Origin: CAVWDU01 sp963753815
GTDB taxonomy: Bacteria > Pseudomonadota > Gammaproteobacteria > Pseudomonadales > Halieaceae
DNA length: 64,000 nt
Reading direction: 5' to 3'
Assembly: GCA_963753815.1 (NCBI GenBank)
Contig: CAVWDU010000007.1
Coordinates: forward strand, 372,001 to 436,000
Shown piece after piece: positions 6,017 to 13,898 of this stretch. The notes under the pieces are model-generated. The model was not told where the DNA came from. It worked only from the letters and a program-made list of their open reading frames with translations, and did not search any database. A program made the translations under genes and the position numbers. Within the stretch, counting starts at the first letter, position 1. Each line of letters starts with the position of its first letter.

Positions 6017-8290
6017 TCAGAATCGGTATTCGACCGTGGCGGTGACCGTCCGCGGCGGGCCGTAGAAGATCGACGTGTTGTCCTCCAGGCCCAGTGTCGT
6101 GGGGCAATTACCGGTCGCGCCGAAACAATAGGCGGCGGTTTTGACTTCCTCGTCGGCGAGGTTCTTACCGTGCAGGCCGATCAGCCAGTGATCGTTCTCG
6201 CTGGTCCATACCGCGCTGGCGTTGAACAGGGAGAAGGCCTCCTGGTCGATGGCCCGCACGGGCGTTTCGAACTGGCTCGAGTCCCCGCGGTAAGACCAGG
6301 TCAGGTTGAGGCCGAGATCACCCGAAAACAGCTCCATGGCGTAGTTGAGACCGACGAAGGCCATCTCGTCCGGGGTGTTCTGGATAACGACATCATCGGC
6401 GATATCCACGTCGGCGACGATGTATTCCTTGATATCGGACTCCAGCAGGCTCAACGCGTACTGGATGGAAAAGCGTTCGGTGATCAGGAAGGTACCCTCG
6501 ACCTCCAGGCCGTAGATCTCCGCATCGCCCGCATTGGTAAGCGTGCCGACGAAATCATCGTTGATGCCGTCGCCATCGGTATCGATCCCCTGGGAGCCGA
6601 TGACCTGAAGGTCCTGGTAGTCGCTGTAGAACACCGCCACGTTGGTGATTGCCCTGCCGTCCCACCAGGTCGACTTGACCCCCGCCTCGTAGGAGTCGAG
6701 TTCCTCCGGCTCCACACCCTCCTCGACGAAATCGAACACGAAGTTGGCGCCACGCGGATCGAAGGTTCCAGCCTTCCAGCCCTGGCTGTAACCGGCATAG
6801 ACGGTAATGTCGTCCGTGAGCAGGTAGCTCAGGTTGAGCCGCGGCGAGAAGTCGTAAAACGTTTTCTCGGCTTCGTAGTCACTGGTGGCACTGAGGAAAA
6901 TCGCATCGTCGTTGCCGAAAGCCGGGGAGCCGACACCGAGGTAGCTGGCCCGGAACACGTCCGCCGTGCGCGTATCCTCGGTGTAGCGCCCACCCACGGC
7001 AAGCGAGAGCCGGTCGGTGATGTTGTAGGTCACATCGGCGAAAGCCGAGTAGGCCTCGGTTTCCGATACACCTCCCGTGTAAGCCGTGAGCTCTGCACCG
7101 AAGGCGGCGCGACCCAACTGGCCCAGTACCACGTCGAAGTCGTTGGAGGCCTCGGCATCCAGGTAGTAGAAACCGGCAACGACGTTGAAACGCTCGCTGT
7201 TGTAGAGGAGCTGGAATTCCTGGCTGAACTGGTCGTTTTCGTAGACGACAGGGGCGTCGAAATCATCCACCGCGAGACTGTCGAAGTCGATCACGCTCTC
7301 GGTGTCGTCCTCGCGGTCGGCGGTTATCGATCGAAGGGTGAGGGTATCGTTCACGAACCAGTCGATCGACAGCATCATGCCACTGCCTTCGAGTTCGTTG
7401 CGCCCGCCGATCGCCGCCGTGGAAGCATTGTCACTGGCGCCGGCAGTTGTATCGCGAATATCGCGCAGAACCGGATCGCCCGACACGGCGCCCGGGGCAA
7501 TGCGGTGACCGGCGACGGCGTTGGAATCGTCCTCTAGATCGTCATAGGCGAACCGGATCAGCAGGCTTTCGCTGGGCAGGAACTCCGCGCTCACCCGGTA
7601 GGCCAGCAAATCCTTGTTGTAGTTGTCATCGCCGGTGGTCTTGTTGTCGCCGAAGCCGTCCCGCTGCAGGGAGGCGACCGTCGCTCCCACCCGGAACGTA
7701 TCGCCGAAAGGCATCGACGCAGTGGCAATGAGGTCTGTCTGGTCATAGGTACCCACCCGCGCACGCAGCCGCAGTTCCGGCTCATCAGACAGTCGCCGGG
7801 TGACGTATTTGATCGCCCCGCCTACCGCATTGCGGCCGTAGAGCGTGCCCTGCGGACCCCGCAACACCTCGATGCGCTCCACATCATAGATATCCAGCAG
7901 CGCGCCCTGGGGACGCGCGAGATAGACATCGTCGAGGTACAGCGCCACCCCCTGCTCGAAACCCGCCAGCGGGTCCTGCTGCCCGACACCGCGAATGAAC
8001 GCGGTCAGTGTGGTGTTCGTTGCGCGCGACGGTTCGAGGGTAACGCTCGGGATTTCCTGCGCAATCTCGGCAATATCAAAGGAACCTCTCAAGTCGAGAT
8101 CATCCCGATTGAGGGCGGTGACGGCAATGGGCACGTCCTGCAGGTTCTCCACCCTGCGCCGGGCGGTCACCACGACCTCTTCGAGGGCGAATTCGGACTC
8201 CTGGGCCTGGACGAGTGCGGTGGGTATCGGCAGGGCCGTCAGAAGCGTCAGCGCGACGGCAAGCGGCCTGGGCGAGTGCGTGATGGTCAT
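6017..8290 (-). CDS. TonB-dependent outer-membrane receptor
   Basis: 757-residue outer-membrane beta-barrel importer driven by TonB. After a signal peptide (cleavage near ALVQAQES) comes a TonB-box/plug start (LEEVVVTARRRVENLQDVP), the plug with VERIEVLRGPQGTLYGRNAV, and a long barrel ending in a terminal aromatic (VEYRF). The ATG at 8290 is preferred over one 39 bp upstream because it has an AGAGG site. Receptors of this plug type in marine and sphingomonad-like bacteria often carry hydrophobic or aromatic catabolic substrates, not iron. Its promoter holds TetR-type operators, and the acyl-CoA ligase and hydrolase follow directly. Confidence 0.92.
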   Translation of the reverse strand: MTITHSPRPLAVALTLLTALPIPTALVQAQESEFALEEVVVTARRRVENLQDVPIAVTALNRDDLDLRGSFDIAEIAQEIPSVTLEPSRATNTTLTAFIRGVGQQDPLAGFEQGVALYLDDVYLARPQGALLDIYDVERIEVLRGPQGTLYGRNAVGGAIKYVTRRLSDEPELRLRARVGTYDQTDLIATASMPFGDTFRVGATVASLQRDGFGDNKTTGDDNYNKDLLAYRVSAEFLPSESLLIRFAYDDLEDDSNAVAGHRIAPGAVSGDPVLRDIRDTTAGASDNASTAAIGGRNELEGSGMMLSIDWFVNDTLTLRSITADREDDTESVIDFDSLAVDDFDAPVVYENDQFSQEFQLLYNSERFNVVAGFYYLDAEASNDFDVVLGQLGRAAFGAELTAYTGGVSETEAYSAFADVTYNITDRLSLAVGGRYTEDTRTADVFRASYLGVGSPAFGNDDAIFLSATSDYEAEKTFYDFSPRLNLSYLLTDDITVYAGYSQGWKAGTFDPRGANFVFDFVEEGVEPEELDSYEAGVKSTWWDGRAITNVAVFYSDYQDLQVIGSQGIDTDGDGINDDFVGTLTNAGDAEIYGLEVEGTFLITERFSIQYALSLLESDIKEYIVADVDIADDVVIQNTPDEMAFVGLNYAMELFSGDLGLNLTWSYRGDSSQFETPVRAIDQEAFSLFNASAVWTSENDHWLIGLHGKNLADEEVKTAAYCFGATGNCPTTLGLEDNTSIFYGPPRTVTATVEYRF

Positions 8291-8344
8291 AGTGGGTCCC
8301 TCTGAGCGGCATTGAATGTTATCGGTCATCGAGCGGGCGATGTT

Positions 8345-8360
8345 TTCAACAGGTGTTGAA
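8345..8360. promoter_or_regulatory. TetR-type operator O1
   Basis: TTCAAC-AGGT-GTTGAA, a 6-4-6 inverted repeat, lies just downstream of the predicted receptor transcription start (about 8361). It is one of three identical palindromes in the receptor/regulator gap. Confidence 0.8.
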
Positions 8361-8367
8361 TAGCCGC

Positions 8368-8396
8368 AATTTATTCAACGTTTGTTGAAATGTCAA
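8368..8396 (-). promoter_or_regulatory. Promoter of the TonB-receptor operon
   Basis: On the minus strand TTGACA (8396-8391), a 17-base spacer and TAAATT (8373-8368). The spacer is filled almost completely by operator O2, so repressor binding and polymerase binding must exclude each other. Confidence 0.75.
8374..8389. promoter_or_regulatory. TetR-type operator O2, inside the promoter spacer
   Basis: TTCAAC-GTTT-GTTGAA, the same 6-4-6 palindrome, lies between the -35 and -10 boxes of the receptor promoter. Confidence 0.85.
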
Positions 8397-8471
8397 GCGG
8401 GGCGATACGGTACGCTCGTTGACGGCGGCTCATCCCACGAGCTGCAATCCGCGGTCAAAGCGTCGCCCCCC

Positions 8472-8500
8472 TGTACAGTCCGGCGACGAAACCCTACACT
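8472..8500 (+). promoter_or_regulatory. Possible promoter of the tetR gene
   Basis: TGTACA (8472-8477), 17 bases, TACACT (8495-8500). Both boxes are moderate matches. Operator O3 begins 3 bp after the -10, over the expected start point, which supports the assignment. Confidence 0.45.
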
Positions 8501-8502
8501 TA

Positions 8503-8518
8503 TTCAACGCTTGTTGAA
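8503..8518. promoter_or_regulatory. TetR-type operator O3
   Basis: TTCAAC-GCTT-GTTGAA, third copy of the palindrome, 53 bp upstream of the tetR start codon. It is placed for autorepression. Confidence 0.8.
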
Positions 8519-8570
8519 TGACTCACCGGCTGCGGAAACGCGCACCGGGCCCAGCACGGAGACAGGGTAG

Positions 8571-9254
8571 ATGCCAGCAACCCGCCGCCAGGCGAAAAGC
8601 GAGAAAATTCTCGATGCGGCTGAAGAGCTGTTTGCGCTGCACGGCTACGACGGCGTGACGCTGCGCCAGATCGCAACCCGGGCGGGCGTCGATGTCGCCC
8701 TGGCCAACTACCACTTCGGGAAAAAACTGGACCTGTTCAACGCGGTCTTCAAACGGCGCGCCGCCCACCTCAACGCATCGCGCCTGGACGCACTGCGCAG
8801 CTGTCAGGCTGACGCAGGCGCGCGCGGACCGACCGTCGAGCAGATCATCGAGGCGTTCCTGCGCCCGCTGGAACTGGCACAGGAAACCGGGGATGCAGGC
8901 TGGCGCCACTACCTGGCGCTGATAGCCTATATCAACAACTCGCCTTTCTGGGGCCGAAAGATGATGTCAAAGCTGTTCGATGAGCTGGTGCAGGAGTTCA
9001 TCAATGCGCTGCGCACCGCACTGCCCGACGCGGATGAGGCGAGCCTCTACTGGTGTTATCACTACCTGTCTGGCGCGCTGACCCTGACGCTGGCACAGAC
9101 GGGGCGAATTGACGGCCTCTCCGGCGGTCGCTGCCTGTCAACGGACTTCGAGGCCGCGTACGATCACATGATACCGTTCGTGGCCGCGGGCTTTCGCCAG
9201 GTCTGCGCGGGAACCCGGCCCGCCCCTGCGAAGACACGGAAACAGCGAAAGTGA
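8571..9254 (+). CDS. TetR/AcrR family repressor
   Basis: 227 residues. The N-terminal helix-turn-helix domain spans about residues 8-57 (KILDAAEELFALHGYDGVTL followed by IATRAGVDVALANYHFGKK, a typical TetR recognition helix). The rest is the helical ligand-binding and dimerisation part, with a C-terminal arrangement like the CecR/DUF1956-type TetR branch (not certain). It is divergent from the TonB-receptor operon, and the gap holds three identical palindromes, so it most likely represses that operon and itself until the imported compound or its CoA ester binds. It ends in a GTGA overlap with the GNAT gene. Confidence 0.9.
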   Translation: MPATRRQAKSEKILDAAEELFALHGYDGVTLRQIATRAGVDVALANYHFGKKLDLFNAVFKRRAAHLNASRLDALRSCQADAGARGPTVEQIIEAFLRPLELAQETGDAGWRHYLALIAYINNSPFWGRKMMSKLFDELVQEFINALRTALPDADEASLYWCYHYLSGALTLTLAQTGRIDGLSGGRCLSTDFEAAYDHMIPFVAAGFRQVCAGTRPAPAKTRKQRK

Positions 9255-9754
9255 TCCGGCCCGCCCGCACCGGGGACGTCCCGGACATCGCCACAATCTA
9301 CAACCACTACATCGTCAATACCACGGCCACATTCGAGGAGGAGCCCATTGCGGTCGCGGAGATGGGCCGACGGTTTCAGGCCGTGCGCGATGCCGGGTAC
9401 CCCTGGCTGGTCGCTGAGTCGATGGGGCGCATCGCGGGCTACGCCTACGCCTCCACCTGGAATCCGCGTTCTGCCTACCGCTATACCGCAGAGGTCACCA
9501 TTTATGTCGCGCACGACCACAGCGGGTCTGGAACGGGAACCCATCTGTATCAGGCACTGTTCGATGGTTTGCGGGAAAAAGGGTGCCGGGTGGCGATCGC
9601 CGTGGTCACACTGCCCAACCCCGCCAGCGTGGCCCTGCACGAGAAATTCGGCATGGCGCAGGCGGGCGAGTTCCGGCGTGTGGGCTACAAATTCGGCCGC
9701 TGGTTGAACGTCGGTTACTGGCAGGTGGAGCTCAGTCCAATACCCGCAACCTAG
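9251..9754 (+). CDS. GNAT N-acetyltransferase, phosphinothricin-acetyltransferase-like
   Basis: 167 residues starting with GTG in a GTGA overlap with tetR, hence translationally coupled. It opens MIRPARTGDVPDIATIYNHY, the hallmark of the PAT/MnaT (YncA) subgroup, continues with TFEEEP, and has an acetyl-CoA loop around YVAHDHSGSGTGTHL. The C-terminal FGMAQAGEFRRVGYKFGRW also fits this group. These enzymes acetylate amino groups of methionine sulfoximine-like compounds or amino acids. Its 3' end overlaps the convergent lipoprotein gene by 23 bp. Confidence 0.88.
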   Translation: MIRPARTGDVPDIATIYNHYIVNTTATFEEEPIAVAEMGRRFQAVRDAGYPWLVAESMGRIAGYAYASTWNPRSAYRYTAEVTIYVAHDHSGSGTGTHLYQALFDGLREKGCRVAIAVVTLPNPASVALHEKFGMAQAGEFRRVGYKFGRWLNVGYWQVELSPIPAT

Positions 9755-10226
9755 GGTCTACGCAGCTGCCCGCGGAGGTTACGATCGCGTAGTCGTAGTT
9801 GCCCTTGGGCGTGCCATCAGGGACCTCAATCGTAATTGTCCCCGGATCAGTGGCACTGGAAGCGATAAGCCAGGTGTCCTTGTAGCGCTTGGGAATCAAA
9901 CCGACCAGAGGCCCGGACTCTCCCACAGTATTCTGAATATTGATCCTGATCGTATCGCCCGCCTCTACGCAGAGGTTACTGGGTTCCACGCTGACAGCTC
10001 CTTCGCCTTTATCAGCCGCTGCCCGTTTGCTCTCATCCGCGATAATTATGTCGATGAAGGGCACATCTGCTACATCCTTGTTGATCACGCACTCGGGCAA
10101 CACCACGCGGGGGCAGCCACCAAGTTTGACCTCCCCATCCTTGACGCAACCTCCCAGCAATGAGGTACCGAGTAACATGACTATCACTGATTTGTCGCAT
10201 AACAAAGACCTCCAGGTTGTCTTCAA
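9732..10226 (-). CDS. Putative lipoprotein of unknown function
   Basis: 164 residues with a signal peptide ending in the lipobox SLLGGC (Cys27), so probably an outer- or inner-membrane-anchored periplasmic protein. Four further cysteines could form disulfides (GGCPRVVLPEC, NLCVEAG, GSCVDP). The second half (VEAGDTIRINIQNT, DPGTITIEVPDGTPKGNYDY) looks like a small beta-sandwich reminiscent of cupredoxin or Ig-like folds, without copper ligands that I can see. It lies downstream of the CadC-like regulator on the same strand (52 bp gap). No known family recognised. Confidence 0.65.
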   Translation of the reverse strand: MKTTWRSLLCDKSVIVMLLGTSLLGGCVKDGEVKLGGCPRVVLPECVINKDVADVPFIDIIIADESKRAAADKGEGAVSVEPSNLCVEAGDTIRINIQNTVGESGPLVGLIPKRYKDTWLIASSATDPGTITIEVPDGTPKGNYDYAIVTSAGSCVDPRLRVLD

Positions 10227-10278
10227 CCTATGCCGCCACGGCAGCAGGGCAAACCGCGACGATGACCACCTCCGCGCT

Positions 10279-12678
10279 TCACTCTGGAGCGTAGTTCAGA
10301 TCACGCTTTTCATCCAACGCCAGCAGCAGTTCAAATTCCCTGTTGGTCCTAAGTTCCGATAACAGCGGATCTTTCGGCAGCAGCACTGGCGGATAACCGT
10401 GTTCAACGGCCCTGGCCAGCGCGGCCAGCGCGGACGCAGGAGATCCCGAGCGTAATTCAATCAAGGCCTCATTGTAGTAGACATGAGGAATCTCTGGCGC
10501 CAGCTTCCTGGCCCTGGCAATCAAGCCTTGTCCGGTCTTGGTGTCGCCGAGCGCGGCCTCGATCCAGGCCAGATCCATCAGCACGTACGCATCGTTGGGA
10601 TTGACATTCAGCGCTTCCTGCGCGAGCGACCTGGCAACGCCAAACGAGTCCCTTGCGTCTGCGGCTCTGCCAGCAGCCCAGTAATTGTCTCCGAGTGTGG
10701 AGCGAATCAGGTAGTCGCGTGGATTCTGCACGATCGCGACTTCCAGGGCTTCGATTGCTTCTTCAAATCTACCCAGGTAAAACAGCGTTACGCCGAGCGA
10801 ATGCTGGACGGCGGGAGGCGCATCGAGCTCAATCGCACGCCTGTAGTGGGGTTCCGCAGCGGCGAGATCACCGGTCATGTATAGCGCGGAGCCGAGGTTC
10901 GCAAGTCCCTTGGCATCTCTGTCATCGAGCGCAACGACGATGCCAAACTGCTCCGCCGCCTCGGCGTAGCGTCCTGACCTGTACAGGAAGTTGCCAAGGG
11001 CATTGAAAGCGGCCGTATCACCGGGATGCAGCCCTATCGCCTTGCGCAAGCTGGCCTCCGCCTCGGGCATTCGCTGCAGCGCCCGGTAGACTCTGCCCAA
11101 ACCGATGAGCGCGTCGGCACTGCCCGGATAGAGCTCCAGCGCCCTGAGATAGGCACTCTCGGCCGAGTCATAGGCGCCGGTAATGGCATAGAGATCACCC
11201 AGCGCGGTGTAAACCACGTCGAGATTGGGGTTCAGGGTCAGCGCCCGATTGCAGGCTGCCTCTGCACGCTCCACATTGTCCGGGTCATAGTAGCTGGAAT
11301 AGGCATTCACGAAGAGGTCACACTTGCCCGCGAACGCAGCGGCATACTCCGGATCGGCCGCCAGCGCCTTGTCGAACCAGGTAGCCGCCGTTGTAAAAGA
11401 CTCCGCGGTCGTCGCATTTCGCACCGCCTCGATGCCGCGACGGTAAAGCAGGTAAACGTCCAGGCCGGCATCATCCGCCACCGGTCGCAGGGTAGCGGGC
11501 GCTGTTGCGGGCAATGCCACCCTCACGTTGGCTACCGTCAGCTCGGTGATCTCGTCCAGCAAGGTGAAGAAATCATCCACCGTGCGGTCGAACTGGCGCG
11601 ACAGTACCTGAAAACCGGATTCAGAATTGATGAGCTGTACAAAGACCCGCATCCGGCCGTTACTCACCTGAACACTGCCTGCAAGATAGTGAGCGACTCG
11701 AAGTCGTTGCCTCACCGCGGACGATGGCGCATGGGGAGGGAGGGTGAAGGCGTCTCCCCGTGAGGACACCAGCAATCCGGGAACCCGGGACAGCCGGGCG
11801 ATCACGTCGTCGACGAGCCCGTTGACGAACAGGCTGGTTTTGTCGCTGCCATCGAGGTTTTCGAAGGGGATGACTGCAAACGCATTCGGTTCGATAACGA
11901 CGTCCTGTGGCACCGGGATTGACTCACGAGGCCTGTCTTCGGCCTCCTGCGGGAGACCGATGCGTTGGTCGTACGCGAAAACCATGAGTCCGGCCAGCCC
12001 CAGCGCCGCCACCACCGACACATAGGTGCGACTGAACCGTCGCCGCGACCGCCGCCTGGGCGACAACTCGTGGGGTATGGCTCTACCGTCCCTGAACTCC
12101 AGGAACCACGACAACAGGATGGCGATCGGGAATCCACCGATGACCAGCGCCGTAACGAAGGTGCCCACCCAGGCAGGAAAAACCAGTTGCTCGAAGACGA
12201 TATCGGCAAACTGGATCAGCAGCCAGCCAAACACCAGGTATGCAATCGCGGTTTCCAGCACACCGCGCTGTTTAAGATGGGTGAAAAGCCCCATGTGGTG
12301 CCACTCCGGGCGGGAATACGGCGCGGGCTCCATGCCGCTGTTCCTGGCTGCAAGCGGCCGCGCCTCCACCAGCAGGCGGTAGCCACGCCGCGGCAGCGTC
12401 TGCACATAGTGGGGATGCTGGGGATCATCGCCAAGGGCATGACGCACGCTGCTGACGGCGTGGGTAAGCGTATCCGGGCTCGCGCTGCCCGCACCCCAGA
12501 CCTCTTCTATCAGCGTCTCCCGGGGAACCATCTCGCCTGGTCGTGACGCCAGGCAAAGCAACACTTCCATGGCTTTCGGGGGCAGGCGCTCCGAGCCGTC
12601 CGGGCCCGCCACCAGGCCCTCGCCTGGATTGACGAGCAGATCATCGAGGTAGAAGCCCTGCAGCAGATCCGGATTCAC
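10279..12678 (-). CDS. CadC-like membrane transcription regulator with TPR sensor domain
   Basis: 799 residues. Residues 1-105 are an OmpR/CadC-type winged helix (RLPPKAMEVLLCLASRPGEM, then VSSVRHALGDDPQHPHYVQT and LPRRGYRLL). Two or three membrane helices follow at roughly 140-190 and 217-235. The segment at about 265-400 (AVIPFENLDGSDKTSLFVNG...) is the FlgO-like/adenylate-cyclase-associated module often found in such proteins. The remainder is a run of tetratricopeptide repeats (for example YTALGDLYAITGAYDSAESA, LIGLGRVYRALQRMPEAEAS). The architecture suggests membrane-bound DNA binding gated by a periplasmic TPR platform. Its target genes are unknown; the adjacent lipoprotein is a candidate. 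Confidence 0.88.
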   Translation of the reverse strand: MNPDLLQGFYLDDLLVNPGEGLVAGPDGSERLPPKAMEVLLCLASRPGEMVPRETLIEEVWGAGSASPDTLTHAVSSVRHALGDDPQHPHYVQTLPRRGYRLLVEARPLAARNSGMEPAPYSRPEWHHMGLFTHLKQRGVLETAIAYLVFGWLLIQFADIVFEQLVFPAWVGTFVTALVIGGFPIAILLSWFLEFRDGRAIPHELSPRRRSRRRFSRTYVSVVAALGLAGLMVFAYDQRIGLPQEAEDRPRESIPVPQDVVIEPNAFAVIPFENLDGSDKTSLFVNGLVDDVIARLSRVPGLLVSSRGDAFTLPPHAPSSAVRQRLRVAHYLAGSVQVSNGRMRVFVQLINSESGFQVLSRQFDRTVDDFFTLLDEITELTVANVRVALPATAPATLRPVADDAGLDVYLLYRRGIEAVRNATTAESFTTAATWFDKALAADPEYAAAFAGKCDLFVNAYSSYYDPDNVERAEAACNRALTLNPNLDVVYTALGDLYAITGAYDSAESAYLRALELYPGSADALIGLGRVYRALQRMPEAEASLRKAIGLHPGDTAAFNALGNFLYRSGRYAEAAEQFGIVVALDDRDAKGLANLGSALYMTGDLAAAEPHYRRAIELDAPPAVQHSLGVTLFYLGRFEEAIEALEVAIVQNPRDYLIRSTLGDNYWAAGRAADARDSFGVARSLAQEALNVNPNDAYVLMDLAWIEAALGDTKTGQGLIARARKLAPEIPHVYYNEALIELRSGSPASALAALARAVEHGYPPVLLPKDPLLSELRTNREFELLLALDEKRDLNYAPE

Positions 12679-12757
12679 GTTGCCAACCTGGTTCTCGGCC
12701 GATGCGGTTTCGGCTCAGTAGTGGACTATAGTACACCGCGCGGCCCGGCACGCCGGG

Positions 12758-13898
12758 CTAACCGGGTTGATTCAGCTTTGCCTTTATCAGTCGCCGTACC
12801 CGCGGGTTCGGATGCTCCAGTGCCTCACGCTGCAGGATCGCTATGCCTAGCGGACTGTGAATGCCGACCAGTCCGGCGACCGCGGCATAATTCAAGTCGC
12901 AGCTCAACGCTGTCGAGCAGTGTCCCCAACGCGGGTTCGGAGCCCGCATAGGCGGGGTGCCCCAAAGCTCTCGCAGCCACCTCGACCAAGGCTTCATCAT
13001 CACGGTCCAGGAGCCCCTGCAGCCGGGGCTGGAAATGCCGATCTTCGAAACCCTGTGTCGACCGGACCACTGCCACCAGTTCTGCGATCCCGGGACGTGT
13101 CAAACAACGGATCCCAGGCAGGCGGCCCGACCAGTTCCTGACCGGCGAGGGTGCGCAGGATAGACAGCCGCTGGTTGATGGGTTTATCCGCAGCCCGGGT
13201 GATGCCGACCAGTCGCTCCACGCCCGCCGCGGCGAAGCGCACGCCGGTGGTCTGCCAGTCGATGAGTGCGGATTCGACCAGCGCCGGTGAGTCGGACTCC
13301 AGCATGCGCAGCAGCACGCGCTGGACCCCCGCAGCGTCCCCAGGGACAGTCGCCGCTGGCGCAGCACCGGCTGCCGCAGCATCGGCTGCCGCGCACCGGC
13401 TGCCGGCGCATCGGATTTGCCAGAACGCGCATATTGGTCGAGCACCCACCGGTAATCGGCCAGCCAGGCGTCCGTGACCACGTGCTCGGTATTGCGAACC
13501 TGGCGGGAAATGTAATCCAGCTCACCCTTCGCCACGAATTTATGCAACGTGTGTTGCGCAGCCGGCCGCTCCAGGAAAAGCGCCGCGGTATCGCCCGCCC
13601 GGTAGTGGGCGGGGCCATGCGCATCGGGGTAGACATGGATCTGCAGCGGCGGATCGCCCTTGAACGGCTCTATCACCGTGGCAGTGACCACCTCGAACAC
13701 GACCGAGCCCTCCCCGTCCGGGACAGCGCGATCAGCAACGGCGTCGATACGGGCCAGCACCACGACATCGGACTGCAGGAACAATTGCGACAGGGATTCC
13801 CGGACCGCATCGATGTGCGCCCTGCTATGGGCGGCAAACACAGCCAGCGTACAGACGAAGACCAGCCCCGCAAGCGCAGGGCAACGAGCCCCTCTCAT
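12758..13898 (-). pseudogene. HEAT-repeat-like exported protein, broken by three frameshifts
   Basis: The reading moves between frames: an exported N-terminal part (signal peptide, then DVVVLARIDAVADRAVPDGE) holds to about 13380. A second frame continues (GVQRVLLRMLESDSPALVES) to about 13110, the first frame returns (LQGLLDRDDEALVEVAARAL), and a third frame finishes (LNYAAVAGLVGIHSPLGIAI) at 12758. The pieces join into one sensible protein of about 370 residues with HEAT-like helical pairs in its second half. It begins right after the ceramidase-like stop (TGAATG), so the two are one operon. Whether it is a real pseudogene or has assembly errors is open; other split genes in this window favour errors. 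Confidence 0.6.

Noticed and set aside
5894..7537. 547-codon plus-strand frame
   Set aside because: Antisense shadow of the TonB receptor and acyl-CoA ligase; low-complexity basic/acidic sequence typical of a GC-rich complementary frame.
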